Shown in pieces: positions 10,493 to 19,959 of a stretch of 64,000 nt of DNA; the first letter of the stretch is position 1; each line of letters begins with the position of its first letter. The position numbers and the translations under genes are program-made. The notes under the pieces are model-generated. The model saw nothing but the letters and a program-made list of their open reading frames with translations. It was not told the DNA's origin and searched no databases. Source of the stretch: Methylobacter sp. (GTDB lineage Bacteria > Pseudomonadota > Gammaproteobacteria > Methylococcales > Methylomonadaceae); the NCBI GenBank assembly GCA_030653985.1, contig JAURYJ010000016.1, forward strand, positions 56,532 through 120,531, in the 5' to 3' direction.

Positions 10493-12221
10493 GGCGCTTT
10501 TCTGTGAGTTGAAGCTCTGCCGCACGCAGCTGCTCAGGGGATATATTAAAATGAGTCGATATCGATAATTGCTCAGGCAACTGCAACAGTTTATTGCGCA
10601 GACTATCGATAAATAATGTCTGTTTGACAGCATTGAATTGGTTTTGTTTTAACTCGGCTTCCACTTTGTGCATATAGCCGCCGACTGCACTTTCAGCCAA
10701 CAACGAAGTCAGTGTCACCATCGCCGGGGCAATAACCAAATCGTGCAGTCCTATTCCGCCCATTTGTAAAGTCAACGCAATCACTGCGGCATCGGCAGTC
10801 GCTCGGGTTGCCCGCAAACCGTTTAAAACCATCGGCTGTTGTTGTAGCTTGCCATATAATTGATGCGCGGCGCTTTCCACATCTTGCTGAAACGACAGAT
10901 GATAATTTTTTGCCGCCTGAGCAAAATCCTGCAAGGCATCCTGCCGCTGATTCCGTAATACGCTGTTGAGTTGCCGCCACCACTGACTCTGCTGACTCTG
11001 ATGACCTTGCTCGGCCTTATCCAGCAGTTTATCCGCCAGTTGAATCAGCGTGTGCTCAGCTATTTGATTTAACAAGGCTATTTCGTAGCTGCTGTCTGCA
11101 ATATGCCGTCTTTTACGCCCCAGTTTCATTATTTGCCTGGCCGGCCACGTCAAAATCTGCCGAGTTCCTGACAAAATGCGAGCTAATCCGGGAATTTCCA
11201 TTAAATGCAGTAGTTCCGTTATTGCCAGCTGAAAGGTTTCATAATGATGCGGATGACTAAGATAATCGCGCTGATAGCTTTCCATCGCTTGCTTGATCAT
11301 GAGGTCGATTAATTCAGTCCAATCGGTTAACGCCTGATGTTCGGCAAAAATCGGTTCCAGCCAGCCTTGCCAATGTCGCTTTAATAACGCCTGTTCAAAC
11401 CGCGCATGCTTTGTAAGACTGACTTTATTCGCCAGTTGATTAAGCAGTTGCTGCCTGGACTCGGGCCATAGAGGCAGACCCCCCGGTTTTTGGTAATACA
11501 ACGAAACGACCTCGGGAAATTCATCGGCTCTAGCTCGCTGCCACTTTTCTTTTAATGATTGGATAATGATCGCCTCGGAACCTTCAACCAGTTTATTCAG
11601 GCAAATAAGGGTCGGCTGATGCAATTCTTCAACAGCGGCCATGATGTCCCAGACCGATTGATCGGCATATTTTTCCTTGCTAATCACCAGAATAACCATA
11701 TCCGCCAAGGCAATCGCCCTGATAACACCTTCACGGTAAGTGGCTGAATCTATCGAATCGAAATCGGGCGTATCCCACAAAACGCCATGCGGCAACAACG
11801 TTGAATCGGTGGTGTTTTGCGTTAACGAATAGCAATCGTGCCGGTCTTTACTCAGCTGCGTTTGTTGCAACTGCTGAAAACGACCGAAATAATATTGCAG
11901 CCCAGTACAATCTGCAACACTGACGCCATTGCAAAAACCCTGAGGGTGAATGGTATAACCTGCCAAAGGACTGACTCCAGCGGCATGACTGTTTAATAAC
12001 ACGTTGGTCAGCGAACTTTTTCCGGCCTGAGTCGGCCCCACCACAGCCATGTGCAACAACGGCTCCGGCGACGCATCAATCAGCTGCCCTTTGCGGATGA
12101 AAGCTTCAGCCAAGATAAGCTGATCGATCCGCTGTTGATAGCTTGCTTTGACAGCCTCATTACCCTGCTGGGTCAAAACCGCCTGATAACGTTGTTTTAA
12201 TAATTGGATAAATTCCAGCAT
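10473..12221 (-). CDS. GTPase, first of a pair
   Basis: P-loop GTPase of 582 residues. G1 is GPTQAGKSS at 62-70, G3 is WDTPDFDS (the same DxPDFDS as its neighbour), and the G4-like motif is LNKLVEG. After the G domain there is a long, glutamine-rich helical region and a hydrophobic segment (ADAAVIALTLQMGGIGLHDL) that could contact membrane. The two genes look like diverged paralogues and are probably made together. No neighbour identifies their role; membrane remodelling or septum/envelope function is possible by analogy only. Confidence 0.7.
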   Translation of the reverse strand: MLEFIQLLKQRYQAVLTQQGNEAVKASYQQRIDQLILAEAFIRKGQLIDASPEPLLHMAVVGPTQAGKSSLTNVLLNSHAAGVSPLAGYTIHPQGFCNGVSVADCTGLQYYFGRFQQLQQTQLSKDRHDCYSLTQNTTDSTLLPHGVLWDTPDFDSIDSATYREGVIRAIALADMVILVISKEKYADQSVWDIMAAVEELHQPTLICLNKLVEGSEAIIIQSLKEKWQRARADEFPEVVSLYYQKPGGLPLWPESRQQLLNQLANKVSLTKHARFEQALLKRHWQGWLEPIFAEHQALTDWTELIDLMIKQAMESYQRDYLSHPHHYETFQLAITELLHLMEIPGLARILSGTRQILTWPARQIMKLGRKRRHIADSSYEIALLNQIAEHTLIQLADKLLDKAEQGHQSQQSQWWRQLNSVLRNQRQDALQDFAQAAKNYHLSFQQDVESAAHQLYGKLQQQPMVLNGLRATRATADAAVIALTLQMGGIGLHDLVIAPAMVTLTSLLAESAVGGYMHKVEAELKQNQFNAVKQTLFIDSLRNKLLQLPEQLSISTHFNISPEQLRAAELQLTEKRHGLRLL

Positions 12222-12345
12222 GAAAAGCTAGCTCAGGATTATAATAACTGGTTATTTTACGTTGTTTGGCGATCTGACGTGATAACGATCGCAAACCCGG
12301 TAAATACCACGACATTTGTCCCCACTTAAACTTGAGGTTATCTTT

Positions 12346-12774
12346 ATGAAGAAACTACCGACTCTTCTGCTCATTCTCTGCTGCACATCGTTAATTGCCT
12401 GTAGTAAAGGACAACAAATTAACGGCCATACTATCAATACTGCCTATAGATCAGTCAAAGCACTAAAAAACCGTTTATCTCCCGATGCTCGCATTGAGTT
12501 TGAAGTCTCTTTCTGGACGCTGCGCGATTCCATTAAAGATAACAAAGAATTTCTTAACGCGGTTGACGGCAAAAAACCTGAAGAAATCATCGAACTGGGT
12601 AAAGAGCTCTACCAACAACGAAAAAATGTCGGCTTTGCAGGCTATGAAAAGTACGCCAATTGGGAAGATATGATAGCCAAATTCAGCAAGGAAAGAATCG
12701 ATCAAGATAGCCATAAAGATAAAAATAAAGTGGACCCTAAAGACAAAGCTAACGACGTTTTGTACAAGCTCTAG
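12346..12774 (+). CDS. Small lipoprotein, possibly DUF6694-like
   Basis: A 142-residue exported lipoprotein. A short signal sequence MKKLPTLLLILC ends in the lipobox LIAC, after which the cysteine would be lipidated. The rest is charged and helical, with KDKNKVDPKDKAND at the C-terminus. The ATG at 12346 is preferred over the upstream frame start (12316) because it begins the signal peptide and has a GAGG upstream. It resembles small DUF6694 lipoproteins, but that match is from memory and weak. It converges with the DUF2959 gene two bases away. Confidence 0.65.
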   Translation: MKKLPTLLLILCCTSLIACSKGQQINGHTINTAYRSVKALKNRLSPDARIEFEVSFWTLRDSIKDNKEFLNAVDGKKPEEIIELGKELYQQRKNVGFAGYEKYANWEDMIAKFSKERIDQDSHKDKNKVDPKDKANDVLYKL

Positions 12775-12776
12775 GA

Positions 12777-13469
12777 TTACCGACTGGGCAAGGCTTTTTG
12801 ATGCGTTAGCGCTGCAACAAATTGACTTGCCTCAGCGATCGTCAGTTCCATCGCATGAATCAGCTGTGAAATATCAATGCCGATTTCAATAAATTCATGC
12901 CTTAATGCCGCGATAGCCTGAGCATTAAGGTTATGTTTCAAATATAACACCTGATCTTTAAATGCCGCCAGTACCGGCTGGATTTTAGCCTCCGCGCGTT
13001 GCATAGACTTGATCAACCGGGCATAGTTTTGTCTGGCCAGCTTTAACTGCTGCTTACTGTGGGTACGCAAGCTCCGATTAGTATATTCGCTGAGCTCGTC
13101 TTCCCATTCGACAAACAGCGCTTCGCTAACCTGCTCAATCGCTTTGATTCTGTTGCTTACCGTATCGGATTTAGCACAGCAAAACTGATATTGCCTGTTG
13201 AGCAGATGGTATTTATGATCCAGCGTGGTTTCATTGACGCAGACCAGAGTCTTAAACCGTTCCAGTGCATCTTCAAACTCATCTCGGGTTTCCTGCAAGC
13301 CCATACAGACCTGCTCAACATGAGCAACAACCATATCGCGCTTATGCTCGCCAATAGATTCTCTGGCATTGTAATAAACGGTACGGATTTTTTTCGACAG
13401 AAACCCGCTGATTAAATTCAATGTTTTTTGTGCCATATCGTTGACTGGCGGTTTGTTATGATCGGCCAT
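12777..13469 (-). CDS. DUF2959 family protein
   Basis: A 230-residue, largely alpha-helical protein. Family signatures include the IGEHKRDMVVAHVE segment near residue 40, LFVEWEDELSEY in the middle and EAKIQPVLAAFKDQVLYLKH towards the end. Function is unknown. Many relatives carry a lipoprotein signal; this one starts MADHNKPPVNDMAQ and has none, so it is probably cytoplasmic. The coiled-coil character suggests a structural or scaffolding role. It lies beside the GTPase pair on the same strand, separated by the convergent lipoprotein gene. Confidence 0.75.
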   Translation of the reverse strand: MADHNKPPVNDMAQKTLNLISGFLSKKIRTVYYNARESIGEHKRDMVVAHVEQVCMGLQETRDEFEDALERFKTLVCVNETTLDHKYHLLNRQYQFCCAKSDTVSNRIKAIEQVSEALFVEWEDELSEYTNRSLRTHSKQQLKLARQNYARLIKSMQRAEAKIQPVLAAFKDQVLYLKHNLNAQAIAALRHEFIEIGIDISQLIHAMELTIAEASQFVAALTHQKALPSR

Positions 13470-13570
13470 GAAAATCTTGGAGTATTTGTTTGAATTTCAT
13501 CTTTATATAGTTCCCGCGCTCCGGCGTCACCGCCATTAACTCAAATGACACGACAAAGGAATTGCTGATG

Positions 13571-13643
13571 TGTGGGGGGCGACTTTAGTCGCCCAGTCAG
13601 TCAATAAGTTATTGCTTAATCAGCGACTAAAGTCGCCCCCACA
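13571..13643. repeat. REP-like inverted repeat (GCGACTTTAGTCGC type)
   Basis: Arms at 13571-13592 and 13623-13643 are inverted copies with one extra G, each containing the palindromic core GCGACTTTAGTCGC next to CCCCCACA. The element is followed at 13659-13676 by a TAACTTAATGACAGTGGC block that also recurs near 33.12 and 61.79 kb. It lies between divergent transcription units. Confidence 0.7.
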
Positions 13644-13685
13644 ATCATGTCCATATCTTAACTTAATGACAGTGGCAACAGGCGA

Positions 13686-15071
13686 CTATTCGCGCCGCCA
13701 GCTGGTGGTACCGTCAGGCGAGTCTTCCAGAATCACGCCCTGCTCTTTTAAGTCGTTACGGATCTTATCAGCCAAAGCCCAGTCTTTGGCTTGTTTTGCA
13801 GCAATACGCGCCTGAATTTGTTGGTCGATTTTTTCTTCCCCAGATTCAGCTTCCCCGCTACCTTTAAGAAAAGCATCAGAATCGTCCTGTAATATACCCA
13901 GCAAGCCACTTAGCTGTTTCAGCGTAGCCACCAACGCACTGGCTTTCTGCTGATCGGTTTCTTTAGCCTTATTCAACTCTCTGGCCAAATCGAATAACAC
14001 TGACAGTGCAATCGGTGTATTAAAATCATCATCCATCGCCTGTTCAAAACGGACTTTATAATCCTCTTCGACCAGCGCATCGGCTACCGATTTCGCACCA
14101 CGCAAGGCAGTGTACAGGCGGGTTAACGCCGCTTTTGCGTCGTCCAGCGATTCATCGGAATAGTTCAATGGACTGCGGTAATGGCTGGAAAGGATGAAAA
14201 AACGTATGATCTCCGGCCGATACTGCTTCAACACCTCGCGCACGGTAAAAAAATTGCCCAACGACTTGGACATTTTTTCATCGTCAACGCGCACGAAGCC
14301 GTTGTGCATCCACACGTTGACAAATTTCTCGCCGGTCGCGCCTTCCGACTGGGCGATCTCATTTTCATGGTGCGGAAACTGCAAATCCATGCCGCCGCCA
14401 TGAATGTCGAAATGATTCCCCAGGCAACAGGTAGACATCGCCGAACATTCGATATGCCAGCCGGGACGACCCAAGCCCCACGGCGAATCCCAGGCTGGCT
14501 CATTGGCCTTGGCCATCTTCCACAACACGAAATCCATCGGGTTACGCTTGGCCATATCGACATCAACGCGCTCACCGGCCTGCAAATCGTCTAGGTTTTT
14601 ACCCGATAACTGGCCATAACCCTTAAACTGGTTCACCGCATAAAACACATCGCCATTGCTGCCGACATAAGCCAAGTCTTTGGCTACCAGGGTTTTAATC
14701 ATCGCAATAATAGCGTCGATAGACTGCGTTGCCCTCGGCTCAAGGTCTGGCGGCAACACCGCCAGCGCCCGTTCATCTTCGTGCATTGCGTCGATAAAGC
14801 GCTCGGTCAGCTTGCCGTAGTCTTCGCCGTTTTCGATGGCGCGCTGAATGATTTTGTCATCAATATCGGTAATGTTGCGCACATAGGTCAGTTCGTAACC
14901 CTGATGGCGAAAATAACGCGCAACCGTATCAAACACCACCATGACCCGCGCATGACCGATATGACAGTAATCGTAAACCGTCATGCCGCAGACATACAGG
15001 CCGACTTTGCCTGCTACGCGCGGCTGAAACAGTTCTTTTTTTCGGGTCAGAGTGTTATATATTTTCAACAT
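13686..15071 (-). CDS. cysS: Cysteinyl-tRNA synthetase
   Basis: Charges tRNA-Cys with cysteine. Class I synthetase of 461 residues with HIGH at 37-40, the zinc-ligand Cys28 in VCGM, the WHIECSAMS zinc/substrate segment and a KMSKSLGN loop. The next genes on the opposite strand are a peptidyl-prolyl isomerase and lpxH, the arrangement seen around cysS in many gammaproteobacteria. Nothing unusual is seen. Confidence 0.97.
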   Translation of the reverse strand: MLKIYNTLTRKKELFQPRVAGKVGLYVCGMTVYDYCHIGHARVMVVFDTVARYFRHQGYELTYVRNITDIDDKIIQRAIENGEDYGKLTERFIDAMHEDERALAVLPPDLEPRATQSIDAIIAMIKTLVAKDLAYVGSNGDVFYAVNQFKGYGQLSGKNLDDLQAGERVDVDMAKRNPMDFVLWKMAKANEPAWDSPWGLGRPGWHIECSAMSTCCLGNHFDIHGGGMDLQFPHHENEIAQSEGATGEKFVNVWMHNGFVRVDDEKMSKSLGNFFTVREVLKQYRPEIIRFFILSSHYRSPLNYSDESLDDAKAALTRLYTALRGAKSVADALVEEDYKVRFEQAMDDDFNTPIALSVLFDLARELNKAKETDQQKASALVATLKQLSGLLGILQDDSDAFLKGSGEAESGEEKIDQQIQARIAAKQAKDWALADKIRNDLKEQGVILEDSPDGTTSWRRE

Positions 15072-15229
15072 GTTATTTAAATTATGCAGTTAAGTCCGTT
15101 TGCCAGTAAACAGGGCCGATCAAGTCGAGGCAGGTTAAACAAAACCGTACAATCTAGCAAGCACATGCTTCTCTTTCAAGACAAAAACACTTAAAATCTG
15201 TCCTTTGCATCACTCTCTAAGGAAAAACC

Positions 15230-15811
15230 ATGCGCACTTTCATTGTCTCCATGATGCTGATTTTAACTACAACACTCTCATTTGCAACGGAAAACCTTAT
15301 GTCTGACACACCATCAAAAGTTAAATTAACCACGTCTCTGGGTGAAATTATTATTCAGCTGAATCCTGAAAAAGCACCAATTTCATCAGCCAATTTTATG
15401 ACTTATGTGACTGAAGGCTTTTACAACGGTACCATTTTCCATCGCATAATCCCCGGATTTATGGCGCAAGGCGGCGGTTTTGATACTGATTTCAACCAAA
15501 AAGCGGTACACGACCCGATCAAAAATGAAGCCGATAACGGCTTGACTAACAAACGCGGCTCCATAGCGATGGCGCGCACCAACGTTCCCGATTCGGCAAC
15601 AGCACAGTTTTTTGTCAACTATAAAGATAACGCCTCACTGAATCATACCAGCCCAACCTCCAGTGGCTGGGGCTATGCCGTATTTGGCGAAGTCATTGAA
15701 GGCATGGACATTGTCGATGCCATGGCTAAACAACCTACTGGTAACCGTGGTGGACATCAGGACGTGCCTAAAACCGATATCATCGTCGAAAAAGCCGAAG
15801 TTATAGAATAG
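15230..15811 (+). CDS. Cyclophilin-type peptidyl-prolyl isomerase, exported
   Basis: Speeds cis-trans isomerisation of prolyl bonds. The cyclophilin core holds NGTIFHRIIPGFMAQGGG, NVPDSATAQFFVNY and YAVFGEVIEGMDIV. A 21-residue signal peptide (MRTFIVSMMLILTTTLSFATE) shown here by its ends MRTFIV and SFATE makes it periplasmic, unlike the cytoplasmic PpiB type. An internal ATG at 15300 (MSDTPSKV) could give a cytoplasmic form; the good AAGGA before 15230 supports the longer one. It lies between cysS and lpxH. Confidence 0.85.
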   Translation: MRTFIVSMMLILTTTLSFATENLMSDTPSKVKLTTSLGEIIIQLNPEKAPISSANFMTYVTEGFYNGTIFHRIIPGFMAQGGGFDTDFNQKAVHDPIKNEADNGLTNKRGSIAMARTNVPDSATAQFFVNYKDNASLNHTSPTSSGWGYAVFGEVIEGMDIVDAMAKQPTGNRGGHQDVPKTDIIVEKAEVIE

Positions 15812-15900
15812 ACCAAAGACACAAGGCGAAGCGACCGATACCGTTTACAACATCCGCCCTTCGCCCTTTACCTTTTCCCTTTGCCTTCTTTCACCTACCT

Positions 15901-16626
15901 TTGAACCAAGAAATTCTGTTCATCTCCGACCTGCACATTTCTTTGGAAAAGCCTGAAATCACTCGTCGGTTTCTGTCATTCCTGAGCGATAGAGCGCCCA
16001 AAGCTGCCGCCGTTTATATCCTGGGCGATCTTTTCGATGCCTGGATAGGCGACGACGACTTTACCCCGCCTAACAATAAGATCCGAAAACAACTTAAACA
16101 ATTGACCAGCTCGGGCACCCCGGTTTATTTGCAGCAAGGTAACCGTGATTTCCTGCTGGGCAAACAATTTTCCAAAGATACCGGCGTTACCCTTCTCGAT
16201 GAGTACACTGTGATCGATTTGCATGGCACACCCACGCTGCTCACCCACGGTGATTTACTGTGTACAGACGACCTGCCCTATCAGGCATTTCGCATCAAAT
16301 CACATACCCCAGAATGGCAACAATCGGTGCTATCCAAACCCTTATTTTTACGTCTACTGGCAGCACGCTGGTATCGTATCCGCAGTTATTTTCACAAACG
16401 CAAAAAATCCCAGGAGATTATGGATGTTAACCCGCACACGGTCATTAATATTATGCGTGAACGGCATTGCCTCCGTTTAATTCATGGTCATACGCACCGC
16501 CCTGCTATCCATAATTTTACAATAGACGGCCAAACTGCCCAGCGCTTTGTACTTGCTGCATGGGGCAAGCATGCAGCTGAAGTATTATGCTGGAACAACA
16601 ACGGTTATCACATTGAGCCTTTTTAA
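15901..16626 (+). CDS. lpxH: UDP-2,3-diacylglucosamine diphosphatase
   Basis: Cleaves UDP-2,3-diacylglucosamine to lipid X and UMP in lipid A synthesis, at the inner face of the membrane. The calcineurin-like metal motifs are all present: FISDLH, GDLFDAWIGDDD, GNRDF, THGD and HGHTHRP. The 241 residues match the family. The start is TTG at 15901, as no ATG lies upstream of the first metal motif. The presence of lipid A synthesis supports a Gram-negative host. Confidence 0.93.
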   Translation: MNQEILFISDLHISLEKPEITRRFLSFLSDRAPKAAAVYILGDLFDAWIGDDDFTPPNNKIRKQLKQLTSSGTPVYLQQGNRDFLLGKQFSKDTGVTLLDEYTVIDLHGTPTLLTHGDLLCTDDLPYQAFRIKSHTPEWQQSVLSKPLFLRLLAARWYRIRSYFHKRKKSQEIMDVNPHTVINIMRERHCLRLIHGHTHRPAIHNFTIDGQTAQRFVLAAWGKHAAEVLCWNNNGYHIEPF

Positions 16627-16758
16627 CTCAGATTCAAGACAAAAATGTTAATGATGATTCATCTTATAACTTTCGCCTTTCGCCTTTCGCCTTAATCAAA
16701 ACACCCTGTGTGTTATCAAAACGTTACAAAAATCAATTTATATCAATGCCTATAAATG

Positions 16759-16786
16759 TTGACTTTTGGGGCAAAATCATTAAATT
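16759..16786 (+). promoter_or_regulatory. Candidate xoxF promoter
   Basis: TTGACT (16759-16764) spaced 16 bases from TAAATT (16781-16786). It would give a leader of about 120 bases. This spacer of some 285 bases between lpxH and xoxF shows no other gene; it begins with GCCTTTCGCC microrepeats. Confidence 0.4.
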
Positions 16787-16911
16787 TAGGCTCCTAGAGT
16801 GAAAATTTCCTGTCTCCATGGAACATGAAAACCACCCTAAAAACTAATATTAGTCCTAAAAAACATAACCACTATTCTGTCAAATTAACAGGATACCAGG
16901 AGAAATATAAT

Positions 16912-18768
16912 ATGAAGAAGCCTTTGAAAAGTTGGCTGCTTGCTTCCAGTGTGGCTGCTTTATTAGCTGCACCAGCGGTTTCAACAGCGAATAGCGACGT
17001 TGAAAAACTCACTCAAAACCCAGCTAACTGGGCAACTTGGGGTGGTGATTACGCCGGTACTCGTTACAGCAAACTCAGTGAAATCAACACCACTAACGTA
17101 AAAAATCTGCAACCTGCATGGTCTTTTTCTACAGGCGTCCTGCGTGGTCATGAAGGCGGCCCATTGGTTGTAGATGATATTCTCTACATTCATACCCCTT
17201 TCCCTAACACTGTTTACGCGATTGACCAAAAAACTCAATCGGTCATCTGGGAATTTACGCCAGTACAAGATGCTGACGTAACTATTCCGGTTATGTGTTG
17301 CGATACTGTCAACCGTGGTTTGGCTTACGGCGACGGCAAAATATTCCTGCAACAAGCTGATACCGTTCTAACCGCTTTAGACGCTAAAACGGGTAAACGT
17401 ATTTGGAGCGTACAAAACGGCGATCCTAAGTTGGGCATGACCAACACCGCCGCACCATTAGTGGTTAACGATAAAGTTCTGACCGGTATTTCTGGCGGTG
17501 AATTTGGTGTTCGCGGATTTTTAGCCGCTTATGACATCAACACCGGCGAGTTAGCTTGGAAAGGCTACAGCATGGGTCCAGACAAAGACACGCTGATTGA
17601 CGCTAAGAAAACAACGACTTGGAAAGACGGCAAAGTGACTCCTGTTGGCCCAGACTCAAGCTTAAGCACTTGGGAAGGCGACCAATGGAAAATCGGCGGC
17701 GGTACTACTTGGGGCTGGACTAGCTACGACCCTAAATCAAACCTGATTTATTATGGATCTGGCAACCCATCGACATGGAACCCGACACAACGTCCAGGCG
17801 ACAATAAGTGGTCCATGTCTTTATGGGCTCGTGACGCTGACACCGGTGCGGTTAAATGGGTTTACCAAATGACTCCACATGATGAATGGGATTTTGATGG
17901 TATCAACGAAACTGTTCTGGTTGATCAGGAAGTGAAAGGCAAAATGCACAAGACTATCGTGCATTTTGACCGTAACGGTTTTGGCTACACTTTAGATCGT
18001 GAAACGGGTGAATTGCTTGTTGCTGAAAAATTCGACAAATCAGTTAACTGGGCAACGCATGTCGACATGAAAACAGGTCGTCCACAAGTTGTCGCCCAAT
18101 ACAGTACCGAACAAAATGGTGAAGATGTCAATTCAACAGGTATCTGCCCTGCTGCGTTAGGCAGTAAAAACCAACAACCGGTTTCTTACTCTCCACAAAC
18201 CGGCTTGTTTTATATCTCTGGCAACCATTTGTGCATGGACTACGAACCATTCGAAGTTTCATACACAGCAGGTCAACCTTACGTTGGTGCGACTTTAACC
18301 ATGATGCCAGCTGGCGCAGACGTTCTGACCGGAAAACCGGACGGAACAACCAACTTGGGTCAATTCACTGCTTTTGATGCTAAAACCGGTAAAATTGCCT
18401 GGTCTAACAAAGAACAATTCTCTGTTTGGTCTGGTTCTTTGGCAACAGAGGGCGGGATAGTATTCTACGGCACTCTGGAAGGCTACCTGAAAGCCGTTGA
18501 CGCTAAAACAGGTAAAGAACTGTATAAGTTCAAAACACCTTCTGGCATCATCGGTAACGTGAATACTTGGAAATATGACGGCAAGCAATATGTTGGCGTT
18601 CTTTCCGGTATCGGCGGCTGGGCAGGTATCGGTATCGCTGCCGGCCTTGACAACGGTGAAGAAGGTTCAAACTCAGAAGGTTTGGGAGCTGTGGGCGCAT
18701 ATAGAAGCTTGAGTTCTTTCACTAAACTGGGCGGTACCTTGACTGTATTTGCATTGCCTAGCAACTAA
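16912..18768 (+). CDS. xoxF: Lanthanide-dependent methanol dehydrogenase XoxF
   Basis: Periplasmic PQQ quinoprotein that oxidises methanol using a lanthanide ion. The eight-bladed propeller W motifs are evident. The vicinal disulfide Cys129-Cys130 (VMCCDT) sits next to PQQ. In [11 protein letters not shown], Asp327 is the catalytic base and Asp329 is the extra acidic ligand that marks the lanthanide enzymes; calcium-type MxaF has alanine there. The ATG at 16912 follows AGGAG at 16898-16902 and opens a clear signal peptide ([20 protein letters not shown]), giving 618 residues; the frame is open from 16825. xoxJ follows after a strong terminator, but no xoxG cytochrome gene is present. Confidence 0.97.
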   Translation: MKKPLKSWLLASSVAALLAAPAVSTANSDVEKLTQNPANWATWGGDYAGTRYSKLSEINTTNVKNLQPAWSFSTGVLRGHEGGPLVVDDILYIHTPFPNTVYAIDQKTQSVIWEFTPVQDADVTIPVMCCDTVNRGLAYGDGKIFLQQADTVLTALDAKTGKRIWSVQNGDPKLGMTNTAAPLVVNDKVLTGISGGEFGVRGFLAAYDINTGELAWKGYSMGPDKDTLIDAKKTTTWKDGKVTPVGPDSSLSTWEGDQWKIGGGTTWGWTSYDPKSNLIYYGSGNPSTWNPTQRPGDNKWSMSLWARDADTGAVKWVYQMTPHDEWDFDGINETVLVDQEVKGKMHKTIVHFDRNGFGYTLDRETGELLVAEKFDKSVNWATHVDMKTGRPQVVAQYSTEQNGEDVNSTGICPAALGSKNQQPVSYSPQTGLFYISGNHLCMDYEPFEVSYTAGQPYVGATLTMMPAGADVLTGKPDGTTNLGQFTAFDAKTGKIAWSNKEQFSVWSGSLATEGGIVFYGTLEGYLKAVDAKTGKELYKFKTPSGIIGNVNTWKYDGKQYVGVLSGIGGWAGIGIAAGLDNGEEGSNSEGLGAVGAYRSLSSFTKLGGTLTVFALPSN

Positions 18769-18842
18769 GTATTCAATGGATTTCCTCGCTACTACGGGGA
18801 GTGAATTGCAATACTAAATCAATCTGATTTTTTAGATTGAGT

Positions 18843-18884
18843 AAAAAGCCCCGATTGATAACTCAATCGGGGCTTTTTTTTTGC
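18843..18884 (+). terminator. Strong terminator between xoxF and xoxJ
   Basis: AAAAGCCCCGATTGA pairs perfectly with TCAATCGGGGCTTTT around a four-base loop, followed by a run of eight T. It would end most xoxF transcripts before xoxJ and could set their ratio. Confidence 0.9.
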
Positions 18885-18939
18885 GCTTTATCCAGTAAAC
18901 TATGTATCTTAATTGCTTGATACACCCAAGGAGATCTTA

Positions 18940-19809
18940 ATGAGGACCTTACCTCACATTAACGCCACTCTTGCCATCCTGTTCCTAACCACCTTCAGTT
19001 TTAACGCCTCATCCGAAGAGAAATTCAAGGTCTGTGCCGACCCGCTGAATCCGCCTTATTCCACAAAAAAACAAGACGGCTTTGAAAACAAAATTGCCGA
19101 ACTGTTTGCTAAAGAACTGGGGCAAACCGTTGAGTACAATTGGTTTCCGCAACGACTCGGCTTTATCCGAAACAGCTTAAATGCACCGTTAAAAGATAGC
19201 GATGTAGAAAGTAACGACTATAAATGCGATGTCGTTATGGGCGTTCCTGCTGGTTACGACATTACCTTAACCACCAATCCCTACTATCAATCAACTTATG
19301 TGCTGTTAATCGCCAAAGGGCGCGGCTGGGATGATATTACCGAGGCAACCCAATTAGTTAATCTGCCTTTGCAAAGACAAGAATCATTGAAAATTGCGAT
19401 GTTTGACCGTGGGCCAGGAACGACTTGGTTACAAAAAAACGGTTTACTTGACGTGGGCATCTCTTATCAATCGATGTCAGGCGACCATGAAAATAATGTG
19501 GCGATGCAGATAGAAAAGGATCTTAAAGCGAAGAAAATTGATATGGTTATTCTTTGGGGGCCTATGGCTGGCTATATCACTACACAAAGCCCAAAAAACA
19601 GTTATTCAATGATTCCGATGAAATCAACCCCGAACATAAAGTTTGATTTTGCAATGGCGATGGGCGTTCGTAAAGGTGATAACGCAAGAAAAGAAGTCCT
19701 TAACAAGCTCATAGCCGACAAAGCCGACAAAATTCGAACCATCATAAGCAATTACAATATCCCTTTACTACCGATCGCTAAGCAAGCTATTCGTGGCGAT
19801 GATGATTAA
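18940..19809 (+). CDS. xoxJ: XoxJ, periplasmic quinoprotein-dehydrogenase-associated binding protein
   Basis: Solute-binding-protein fold of 289 residues, required for or assisting the maturation or activity of XoxF in methylotrophs. A signal peptide (start MRTLPHINATLAILFL, end NASSEE) precedes the family opening KVCADPLNPPYST. The later PNIKFDFAMAMGVRKGD segment is also typical. The ATG at 18940 is chosen over the TTG at 18913 because AAGGAG lies just upstream. It lies directly after xoxF, separated by a terminator, so it probably has its own promoter or depends on read-through. Confidence 0.9.
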   Translation: MRTLPHINATLAILFLTTFSFNASSEEKFKVCADPLNPPYSTKKQDGFENKIAELFAKELGQTVEYNWFPQRLGFIRNSLNAPLKDSDVESNDYKCDVVMGVPAGYDITLTTNPYYQSTYVLLIAKGRGWDDITEATQLVNLPLQRQESLKIAMFDRGPGTTWLQKNGLLDVGISYQSMSGDHENNVAMQIEKDLKAKKIDMVILWGPMAGYITTQSPKNSYSMIPMKSTPNIKFDFAMAMGVRKGDNARKEVLNKLIADKADKIRTIISNYNIPLLPIAKQAIRGDDD

Positions 19810-19866
19810 CCTCTATCCACGGAACTAACCTCCCTCCTTGATATGTTTGATGTTACACACTGTCCA

Positions 19867-19890
19867 CGAAAGAGTAATCCATCTCTTTCG
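19867..19890 (+). terminator. Weak hairpin after xoxJ
   Basis: CGAAAGAG pairs with CTCTTTCG around an eight-base loop. There is no good T run. A GTCGCCTAAAGC/CTTTTGGT block that resembles repeats near 31.46 and 35.68 kb follows. Confidence 0.35.
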
Positions 19891-19959
19891 TAGCTTTGGT
19901 GTCGCCTAAAGCTGCCTCTTTTGGTTTTATGACTCACCCATCAGACGACGTAACATCAC

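Noticed and set aside
16674..16696. GCCTTTCGCC tandem microrepeat before xoxF
   Set aside because: Only a few short units, also seen in looser form near 15860; too simple to call a regulatory array.
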